20,392 nucleotides of DNA from CBINFS01 sp966250015 (lineage in GTDB: Bacteria; Bacteroidota; Rhodothermia; Rhodothermales; DASSAV01): NCBI GenBank assembly GCA_966250015.1, contig CBINFS010000056.1, positions 1 to 20,392 of the forward strand, read 5' to 3'. This document shows, piece after piece, positions 8,925-13,889 of this stretch. The position numbers were made by a program, and so were the translations under genes. The stretch's first letter is position 1. Every line of letters begins with the position of its first letter. The notes beneath the pieces are model-generated. The model was not told the DNA's origin. It searched no databases and saw only the letters and a program-made list of their open reading frames with translations.

Positions 8925-9416
8925 TTATTCATCACTGGACAACACAAGCAACATGACTAACATTACGCCTGTTATTAATCCCCCAACAATCATCGCGTCT
9001 TCGTAGGCAACACGGACCTGCCGGTCGCTTTCGTTGCTTTGGAAAGAATAAACGTAACCATCCTTATCTATAAATATCATATCACATTGCTGGGCGACAT
9101 AGGTTGGCGGCGTTCTGTCTAGTGAATTGTCCCATACAATCCAGTCATAGGCACGTATCGAATCCTCAGGTACAACGAGGCTTCCGATTGGAGCAGAATT
9201 AACTTCTGGATATACCAGTACTCGACCCGTAAGACCGTCAGAATAAACGTCAATTGGACGTCCGAGCTGAAAGAGAGCATCATAGAAGCTCATACCTACC
9301 CATTGCGCCAGAGCAACATGACGGGGAGTAGGTTGAACAGTGGTACATCCTGCCAAGCTGAATAAGACAATCCAAGTAGTCCAGCGGAGAACCTTCTGAT
9401 TGTTAGTGATGGACAT
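8925..9416 (-). CDS. Hypothetical lipoprotein with C-terminal membrane segment
   Basis: 163 residues. The N-terminus carries a type II signal peptide with lipobox SLAGC (Cys at about 24), so the mature protein should be lipid-anchored. The central part includes WVGMSFYDALFQLGRP and CDMIFIDKDGYVYSFQ, a pattern seen in small envelope lipoproteins of unknown function. Near the C-terminus the stretch AMIVGGLITGVMLVMLLVL is a clear membrane segment, unusual for a lipoprotein. The start ATG at 9416 overlaps the 3' end of the upstream lipoprotein gene by 14 bp, indicating co-transcription and probably translational coupling. No function can be assigned. Confidence 0.7.
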   Translation of the reverse strand: MSITNNQKVLRWTTWIVLFSLAGCTTVQPTPRHVALAQWVGMSFYDALFQLGRPIDVYSDGLTGRVLVYPEVNSAPIGSLVVPEDSIRAYDWIVWDNSLDRTPPTYVAQQCDMIFIDKDGYVYSFQSNESDRQVRVAYEDAMIVGGLITGVMLVMLLVLSSDE

Positions 9417-9780
9417 AGATTGCGATCATTTCGGCTTTTCGTTCTGTACCAACACCAAAAAGGGCACCAGCGATCTTTGCTCCTTGGCTGGGTTCCTTGA
9501 TTTCCTGGAATAAAATGCCATTACATCCAATCTTTGCCGCTTGTTTTTTCAGCGCATTATACATTTGGCTTTCGCTTGTATAAGAGGTACTTCCACTGGC
9601 ATTTAGAATTGCTACTTTTTCATACTCACCCGGAATGTCTTCCTCTGACAGATAGATGGTCACTTCTTCGGGTGTTAGTGGCGTAAATTTTTTACTGGAG
9701 AGCATTGTTGCCTGCGTTTGTACGCATCCAGCCATCGACACCGCAATAATCGCCATCAGGATTGTCAATAAACTCTTCAT
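9403..9780 (-). CDS. Small lipoprotein, RcsF/DUF4156-like pattern
   Basis: 125 residues from the ATG at 9780. The frame extends further upstream, but this start places a textbook lipoprotein signal directly at the N-terminus: MKSLLTILMAIIAVSMAGC with Cys at 19. The mature part contains EEVTIYLSEEDIPGEYEKVAIL and then YNALKKQAAKIGCNGILFQEI, the conserved 'KKxAAxxGxNG' turn found in RcsF-like and DUF4156-type envelope lipoproteins. It ends MIAIYVHH. Likely tethered to a membrane leaflet; the role is unknown. It overlaps the next lipoprotein gene by 14 bp and probably forms a two-gene unit with it. Confidence 0.7.
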   Translation of the reverse strand: MKSLLTILMAIIAVSMAGCVQTQATMLSSKKFTPLTPEEVTIYLSEEDIPGEYEKVAILNASGSTSYTSESQMYNALKKQAAKIGCNGILFQEIKEPSQGAKIAGALFGVGTERKAEMIAIYVHH

Positions 9781-9818
9781 GGCATTTGTGGGGGTTTGAT
9801 TGAGGATTGAACATGAAA

Positions 9819-9891
9819 CAGAAGTGGGTGGACAGCAAAGTCCGTCGAACAAAGAAGGTCCAGGGAACTGAAGTCTAGCACCCCACTTCTG
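9819..9891. repeat. 10-bp inverted repeat with an IS-end-like sequence
   Basis: CAGAAGTGGG (9819-9828) is the exact reverse complement of 9882-9891, with 53 bp between. Next to the left arm, GGTGGACAGCAA (9827-9838) matches 11 of 12 bases of GGTGGACAGTAA at 10026-10037, which forms the end of the IS3 remnant. This may be a solo end left by an older insertion of the same element. It lies upstream of the lipoprotein pair on the minus strand. Confidence 0.45.
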
Positions 9892-9980
9892 GCGCTTACT
9901 TACCACAGGATCTATCTCGATGTGCCTCTCTGCGATCCTGCTCACGCCATTATTGTACATGCCAACTGAGAAAAATGAAA

Positions 9981-10021
9981 GGGGGAAGCTAAAAATGATT
10001 TTATGTCTTTGGGCTTCCCCC
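9981..10021 (-). terminator. Possible intrinsic terminator or hairpin at the edge of the IS remnant
   Basis: GGGGGAAGC (9981-9989) pairs perfectly with GCTTCCCCC (10013-10021) around a 23-nt loop. On the minus strand the second arm is followed by TTTCATTTTT, as expected for a terminator. It sits immediately outside the IS3 remnant and would stop transcription coming from it toward the lipoprotein genes. The loop is long for a classical terminator, so a structural or host-derived repeat is also possible. Confidence 0.45.
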
Positions 10022-10025
10022 AGTT

Positions 10026-10403
10026 GGTGGACAGTAACTTAGGTGAATATTCCTGCTCCTGCTCGAATACCTTATTCATACTCCTCGGAAGTGTTGAAGC
10101 CGAGATTCGAAAGAAGCCCAGCATGCCTCCCGGCTCTGTTGCGACCGCTGGCTCACACTGCTCGGGCTGGCATCAGAACCCGGCAGAGGGTGCGCACCGC
10201 ATGGTGAGACGAGAGCGTCTCGATGCACAGATATCTTAGAGGCGGCGCCGCTCCAAGATAAGGGCGGCTTTTTTTAAGATGTCGAGCTCCTCCTTCAAGC
10301 GGGCGTTCTCGCGCAGGGCGCGCTCGAGGTCGGTCTCGACGTGCCTGCCGTTGCCGGGGAAGGCGTGCTCGCCGTCGCGGCCGAACTCGCTTTAAGTGTC
10401 CAC
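10026..10403 (-). mobile_element. IS3-family element, internally deleted remnant
   Basis: The segment is bounded by GTGGACAGT (10027-10035) and AGTGTCCAC (10395-10403), inverted copies with 8 of 9 bases matching. Between them, on the minus strand, are the tail of orfA, the A7 frameshift site, the start of orfB in the -1 frame, and the last codons of orfB just before the second end. The element is about 380 bp; family members are about 1.2-1.5 kb, so the N-terminal part of orfA and most of orfB are gone. Terminal bases and target duplications could not be fixed by eye. Confidence 0.7.
10072..10391 (-). pseudogene. IS3-family transposase orfAB remnant
   Basis: Reading the minus strand from 10391, the frame gives FGRDGEHAFPGNGRH, then LRENARLKEELDILKKA, the standard C-terminus of IS3-family OrfA, ending in TAA at 10238-10236. 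The LKK codons lie on a run of seven A (complement of 10269-10275), the usual slippery site. In the -1 frame the sequence continues YLCIETLSSHHAVRTLCRVL, matching the start of OrfB ('FPVRTLCRVL' type), and reaches a TGA at 10155. The same frame then reads LLSNLGFNTSEEYE and stops at 10074-10072, matching the conserved OrfB end ('LGYLSPEEYE' type). The DDE catalytic core is missing, so the product is dead. The family assignment rests on motif recognition, not a search. Confidence 0.75.
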
Positions 10404-10738
10404 TTTGACTAAAAACCCTTTACCTCATAACTTGCTCACAGCCCCCGGACAAAGGGTGCTTATCATCCTTAGGGTGCTTTGCCCGCTACCCGCCTCTATT
10501 CGAAATGCGATTCTGACGATGCCGTGGTAGACCTCGTTCACCTCGAAGAGAAAGGTGATGCGCTGGTCCAGTGATACGAAAAACGGCAGGAATGGGCAGA
10601 ACGGACATCTGATGTCCGGTGTGGAAGAGCTTCCTCCTTATATTGCTACTGAGCATGCGACCATCGTAGCGCTTTATGCTCGTGCATCATGCCCCTGAAC
10701 CATACCAGCCGCAACAGTTGACTGCCTCCCACGCCCCC
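10404..10738. other. Intergenic region upstream of cas3, no convincing gene
   Basis: About 335 bp without a supported gene. A minus-strand frame from roughly 10620 to 10425 reads SLDQRITFLFEVNEVYHGIVRIAFR and could be a decayed gene tail, but I do not recognise it. The region holds a 9-bp direct repeat AGGGTGCTT (10453-10461 and 10471-10479), a small palindrome GGAAGAGCTTCC near 10624, and the hairpin at 10602-10618. No Bacteroidota-type promoter was found by eye. Confidence 0.5.
10602..10618 (+). repeat. Hairpin sequence with a near-identical copy between cas6e and cas1
   Basis: CGGACATCTGATGTCCG is a perfect 8-bp palindrome around one base. At 18776-18792 a 17-mer matches it at 14 of 17 positions and keeps the pairing. 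The two copies bracket cas3 to cas6e, in the same orientation. Not followed by a T-run, so not a classical terminator. Confidence 0.5.
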
Positions 10739-10786
10739 TTCGACCGTCGTACCTCCGAAACTCCCCAGTGCCGGCCGACGGTCGAA
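10739..10786. promoter_or_regulatory. 11-bp perfect inverted repeat just upstream of cas3
   Basis: TTCGACCGTCG (10739-10749) and CGACGGTCGAA (10776-10786) are exact reverse complements 26 bp apart, and the second arm ends 16 bp before the cas3 ATG. Each arm is itself nearly palindromic (CGAC-n-GTCG), as two binding sites for a dimeric regulator would be, with about 37 bp between centres. In RNA they would form a strong stem close to the start codon. Either role would affect cas3 expression; neither is proven. Confidence 0.5.
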
Positions 10787-10802
10787 AAGCTACTGCAAGC
10801 CC

Positions 10803-13631
10803 ATGCCTGATTCACAAGCGACCGAAACATGGCGCCTGTTCTGGGCAAAGACGGATCGGGGAGAAAACCCCGATCCAAAGTGGACGCGCCCGCTCTGGGC
10901 TCACCTGATCGACGTCGCTCATACGGCGCTCCTACTCTGGGAGCGCTACGTACCCGATGTACTGCGAAAAAAGATAGCCAGCGAGCTAGGCCTTTCGGTG
11001 CAGGACGCCGGCCGGCTTCTGAGCCTCTGGATCGGCTTTCACGACATCGGGAAGGCGATACCGACCTTCCAGAGCCAGCACCCTTACTCGATGGATCTAC
11101 TCATTCGGGCCGGCTTCTCGTTTCGCTTCACGCAGCGGAAGCACCACGGACACGCCTCCATCGCGATCCTGTACGAGTGGCTTCAGCGTGAGTCCGATCC
11201 CCTGGCGCCCTTTTTCGAAAAGGTGGCGGCTTTCGTGGGCTTCCACCACGGGCTGTTGTACCCGCAAGGAGGAGGTATGCAGCCGATGGGGTGGCGTGCG
11301 GATGCGAGCGACCAGAGCATCCTCGGAGATGAAGTGTGGCGCGAGGCGCGCTATGCCCTCCTCGATGCCGTCCGTCGTACCTGGATGGAGCAGTACCCGA
11401 TTGAGGCGGAGCCGTCGGTTAAGCCTTCGGCCTCTCCGTCCTGGCTGCTCGGTTTTGCCGGATGGGTCACGCTCGCCGACTGGCTCGGGTCGATGGCGGA
11501 GTGTTTTGATCACGACCCCGGAAGCGACCTTGGTGCTTACGTTACGCGGAGCAGGGCGGGTGCCGAGAAAGCGCTCCGGAAGGCAGGCTTCGAAGCCACG
11601 GCTGCCCTATCGTTCCCATCGTTTGAAACGCTCTTCACCTTCAAACCCAATCGGCTCCAGCAAGCACTGATCGAGCTGCCGCTGCCGGACGATGGCGTAC
11701 CGACGCTGACGATCGTGGAGGCCCCGACGGGTGAAGGAAAGACGGAGGCGGCCTACGCGCTCGCGGCTCGACAGCAGAGCCTCTCCACGTCAGGGGGTGG
11801 CCTCTACGTGGCCATGCCGACACAGGCGACGAGCAACGGCCTCTTCAAGCGCACGCTCGACTTCCTGAGTGCGGCGCACGACCAACATCGCGGCGGTGCG
11901 TGGGCCAGCTTCCGTCTCGTACACGGCAACGCCGACCTCCACGAGGGGCAGGAAGCGCTCGTCACCGACCTCGACGCGCTCGAAGTGCAGTACGACGACG
12001 AGTCCAAGGGGGACGCTACGGGCGGCCGCGTGCGTACCCTCCGCTGGTTTCTGAATCGGAAGCGCAGTCTCCTCGCTCCTTACGGGCTCGGCACAGTCGA
12101 CCAGGCCTTTCTTGGCGTGTTGTATGCGCGCCACTTTTTCTTGCGGCTCTTCGCGCTGTCGGGTAAGACGGTCGTGTTCGACGAGGTACACGCCTACGAC
12201 CTCTACATGGGGCACCTCTTCACCCGCCTGCTCGAGTGGCTCCGCGTGCTGGGGGCGCACGTCGTGCTGCTGTCGGCTACCTTGCCGGCACGCTTGCGGA
12301 ACCGGTGCATCGAGGCCTGGGGCTGCACACCCCCGTCCGATCCACCGCCGGACGTGCCGTACCCGGCCGTGTGGCTTTGCAGGGGTGGTGAGTGCCGCCT
12401 TGAAGCCGGCGGCTTCGAGACGAGCTGGCGCCAGTCAGCCAGGCTCGAACGGCACGATCCGTCCCCGGAAGCCATTGCGCAGAGCGTTGCCGATGCCGTA
12501 CAACGAGGTGCCGTCGTCGGCATCATCTGCAACACGGTTGGGCGTGCTCAGGCCGTCTACACCGCCATAAAGTCCTTAACCAAAAGGAAAAAACGAGTCC
12601 ATCTATTTCATGCGCGCTTCCTCTTCTGTGATCGGGAAAAACGCGAGGAGCATACCCGTAAGTACTTTGGAAAGAAAAGACTTAGCAGAAAGGGTGCGGT
12701 GCTCGTCGCGACGCAGGTGGCCGAGCAGTCTCTGGATCTGGACTTTGACGTCCTGTTTACCGACGTGGCGCCGATCGACCTGATGCTGCAGCGCGCCGGG
12801 CGCCTGCACCGGCACCTCTCGCTGCGTCCATCACACAAGCGTCCCGAGGGGTTCCAGACGCCCATCGTCTACTGGCTTGCGCCTGACGCCCCGGAGGGTT
12901 CGCTGCCGGACCTGCACGAGCAAGGCGTTCGGACGGATCGCTACACCGTGTATGAGCCGATCGTCGTCTGGAAGACCTTCCGGCTTCTGCGCGAGCGCAC
13001 CGGATGGGAGCTTCCCCGAGACTATCGGAAGCTGATCGAGAAGGTGTACGACGACGACGTGACCCCACCGGACGACCTGGACGAAGCTGCGCGTGAACGA
13101 TGGGATGCGGGCGTCCGGTGCTTGGGGAAGAACGACGCACGGGCCGACCAGACGGCGCAGGAGCAGTGCATCTACGAACCGACCACAATGGGGATGCGCA
13201 AGCTCATCACGAAGCCCTTGCCGGAGCTGGCGGACAACGACGACGAAGACGCCCACCCCAACCGGCGGGCGCTCACGCGACAGGGCGCCGACTCGATCGA
13301 AGTCATTGTGCTCCACGAAGACGACAAGGGCCGACTCTACCTCGACACAGCACATGAACGTCGCGCTCCGCTCGAGATCCCTCCGGGCCGTCGCGATCTC
13401 CCGGCCGATGCCGTACGGACCCTCCTCGGAAATGGCGTACGCATCAACCGCGATCAGATTGCTGCTGCGTTACGCGCACGAGCACCGGAGGAGCTGCCCG
13501 AAGCGTGGCGTGCTGCAGCCGAGCACACCGCCGCGTTGACCTACCGGCACCCCCTAATCTTGCGCAACGGAAAAGCGAGGGTGACAGGTGTGGATATTGA
13601 GCTCGACAAAGAACAGGGCCTTATCTACTAG
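10803..13631 (+). CDS. cas3: CRISPR-associated helicase/nuclease Cas3 (type I-E)
   Basis: 942 residues. Cas3 is recruited by target-bound Cascade and degrades the displaced DNA strand. The N-terminal HD nuclease shows AHLIDVAH (33-40), GFHDIGK (78-84) and FVGFHHG (144-150), the metal-binding His/Asp set. The helicase follows: Walker A APTGEGKT (307-314), DEVH (460-463), SAT (491-493), a second RecA-like domain from about 555, TQVAEQSLDLDFD (637-649) and motif VI QRAGRLHR (663-670). The C-terminal domain extends to 942, slightly longer than the E. coli protein (888). All key residues appear intact. It is the first gene of the locus and is separated from casA by 258 bp that contain an independent promoter and a crRNA-like gene, so it is probably transcribed separately. 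The ATG at 10803 has no clear Shine-Dalgarno sequence. Confidence 0.95.
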   Translation: MPDSQATETWRLFWAKTDRGENPDPKWTRPLWAHLIDVAHTALLLWERYVPDVLRKKIASELGLSVQDAGRLLSLWIGFHDIGKAIPTFQSQHPYSMDLLIRAGFSFRFTQRKHHGHASIAILYEWLQRESDPLAPFFEKVAAFVGFHHGLLYPQGGGMQPMGWRADASDQSILGDEVWREARYALLDAVRRTWMEQYPIEAEPSVKPSASPSWLLGFAGWVTLADWLGSMAECFDHDPGSDLGAYVTRSRAGAEKALRKAGFEATAALSFPSFETLFTFKPNRLQQALIELPLPDDGVPTLTIVEAPTGEGKTEAAYALAARQQSLSTSGGGLYVAMPTQATSNGLFKRTLDFLSAAHDQHRGGAWASFRLVHGNADLHEGQEALVTDLDALEVQYDDESKGDATGGRVRTLRWFLNRKRSLLAPYGLGTVDQAFLGVLYARHFFLRLFALSGKTVVFDEVHAYDLYMGHLFTRLLEWLRVLGAHVVLLSATLPARLRNRCIEAWGCTPPSDPPPDVPYPAVWLCRGGECRLEAGGFETSWRQSARLERHDPSPEAIAQSVADAVQRGAVVGIICNTVGRAQAVYTAIKSLTKRKKRVHLFHARFLFCDREKREEHTRKYFGKKRLSRKGAVLVATQVAEQSLDLDFDVLFTDVAPIDLMLQRAGRLHRHLSLRPSHKRPEGFQTPIVYWLAPDAPEGSLPDLHEQGVRTDRYTVYEPIVVWKTFRLLRERTGWELPRDYRKLIEKVYDDDVTPPDDLDEAARERWDAGVRCLGKNDARADQTAQEQCIYEPTTMGMRKLITKPLPELADNDDEDAHPNRRALTRQGADSIEVIVLHEDDKGRLYLDTAHERRAPLEIPPGRRDLPADAVRTLLGNGVRINRDQIAAALRARAPEELPEAWRAAAEHTAALTYRHPLILRNGKARVTGVDIELDKEQGLIY

Positions 13632-13665
13632 TTGCAATGGAGAAGGCAATGGTCCAATTAAGCAA

Positions 13666-13694
13666 AAAGTCGCCCCCACATGAGTGGGGATAAT
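13666..13694 (-). repeat. Degenerate CRISPR repeat (psi-R2) with terminator-like end
   Basis: Matches the array repeat at 17 of 29 positions on the minus strand, including TATCCCC and GTGGGG. The stem CCCCAC / GTGGGG is perfect with a 4-nt loop. The handle is lost and replaced by sequence leading into TTTTT (13668-13664), 5 nt after the stem. The hairpin plus T-run could double as an intrinsic terminator for the small RNA. Confidence 0.65.
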
Positions 13695-13717
13695 ATCGTG
13701 TAAACCATCACAATTAA

Positions 13718-13746
13718 CGGTTCAACCCCACGCTTGTGAGGAAAAA
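13718..13746 (-). repeat. Degenerate CRISPR repeat (psi-R1) of the mini-array
   Basis: On the minus strand this 29-mer matches the array repeat at 21 of 29 positions. The 3' part is best preserved: GTGGGG then TTGAACCG. The stem reads CCTCAC / GTGGGG, which still pairs in RNA through one U-G wobble. Preservation of the handle and hairpin with decay of the 5' end is what a first repeat under selection for processing would show. Confidence 0.75.
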
Positions 13747-13776
13747 CTGGATAGAAAACCTCAGTAATCAGTTTTT
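13742..13776. repeat. 8-bp inverted repeat upstream of psi-R1
   Basis: AAAAACTG (13742-13749) and CAGTTTTT (13769-13776) are exact reverse complements 19 bp apart. The first arm overlaps the start of the minus-strand psi-R1. It could be part of the small-RNA promoter region or a weak plus-strand terminator. Function unknown. Confidence 0.4.
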
Positions 13777-13789
13777 GTTCAACTACCAC

Positions 13790-13820
13790 TTGATTTGTTT
13801 AAAGATCACAATTAACTTTG
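13790..13820 (+). promoter_or_regulatory. Predicted promoter of the casA operon
   Basis: TTG at 13790-13792, 20 bp, then TAACTTTG at 13813-13820 fits the Bacteroidota primary sigma consensus (TTG, 19-21 bp, TAnnTTTG) exactly. Transcription would start near 13826, giving a leader of about 64 nt before the casA ATG. The -7 box overlaps both the palindrome and the site matched by the pseudo-spacer. Whether this branch uses that consensus is an assumption. Confidence 0.6.
13805..13818 (-). promoter_or_regulatory. Predicted Cascade target: AAG PAM plus 11-nt seed match
   Basis: On the minus strand the sequence reads AAG (13818-13816) then TTAATTGTGAT (13815-13805), identical to the first 11 nt of the pseudo-spacer. 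AAG is the strongest PAM of type I-E systems, and the G also equals the last base of the repeat, as expected. The following 12 positions match at only five. The site covers the -7 box of the casA promoter, so bound Cascade should block initiation. Confidence 0.68.
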
Positions 13821-13829
13821 TAATTGTGA
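13806..13829. promoter_or_regulatory. Perfect 9-bp palindrome in the casA promoter
   Basis: TCACAATTA (13806-13814) and TAATTGTGA (13821-13829) are exact reverse complements around ACTTTG, which is part of the -7 box. This is a good candidate operator for a dimeric DNA-binding protein. One arm is also the seed match of the pseudo-spacer, so two layers of control may share the site, or the match may have arisen from an operator half-site. Confidence 0.55.
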
Positions 13830-13889
13830 GCTAGACCACTACGCTGCTCACAACAGACCAGCCGTATCACATGCATAAATAAAGAGCAA

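Larger units (their letters stand above)
13664..13746 (-). ncRNA. crRNA-like regulatory RNA gene (CreR/CreA-type degenerate mini-CRISPR)
   Basis: Read on the minus strand this is a one-spacer degenerate CRISPR: a repeat copy (13746-13718), a 23-nt pseudo-spacer (13717-13695), a second decayed repeat (13694-13666), then T5 (13668-13664). Both repeats keep a pairable Cas6e hairpin, and the first ends in TTGAACCG (7 of 8 with the array handle ATGAACCG), so Cas6e could release a short crRNA-like guide. The guide begins TTAATTGTGAT. Those 11 nt match the casA promoter exactly at 13815-13805, directly after an AAG PAM; beyond them pairing is mostly lost. In CreR and CreA systems such guides direct Cascade to bind and repress a promoter without triggering Cas3 cutting. 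I infer autorepression of the casA operon. No toxin gene is visible, favouring CreR over a CreTA antitoxin. The promoter of the RNA was not found. Confidence 0.72.

Noticed and set aside
10003..10239. 78-codon plus-strand frame upstream of the IS remnant
   Set aside because: It runs antisense through the IS3 orfB fragments and is explained as their shadow.
12603..13355. Long minus-strand frames inside cas3 and other cas genes
   Set aside because: They arise from the high GC content and are out of phase with clearly conserved Cas proteins on the plus strand.
13669..13749. Plus-strand reading of the degenerate repeats as a mini-array transcribed toward casA
   Set aside because: In that orientation the handles fit poorly, the repeat-to-guide spacing is off by 9 nt and the promoter match does not fall at the start of the guide. 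The minus-strand reading fits handle, seed and PAM together.
13871..13882. Three-codon frame M-H-K-stop in the casA leader, considered as a CreT-type tRNA-sequestering mini-ORF
   Set aside because: It has no Shine-Dalgarno sequence and no tandem rare codons, and lies downstream of the casA promoter as an ordinary leader. No independent toxin promoter is evident, so a CreTA toxin is not supported.
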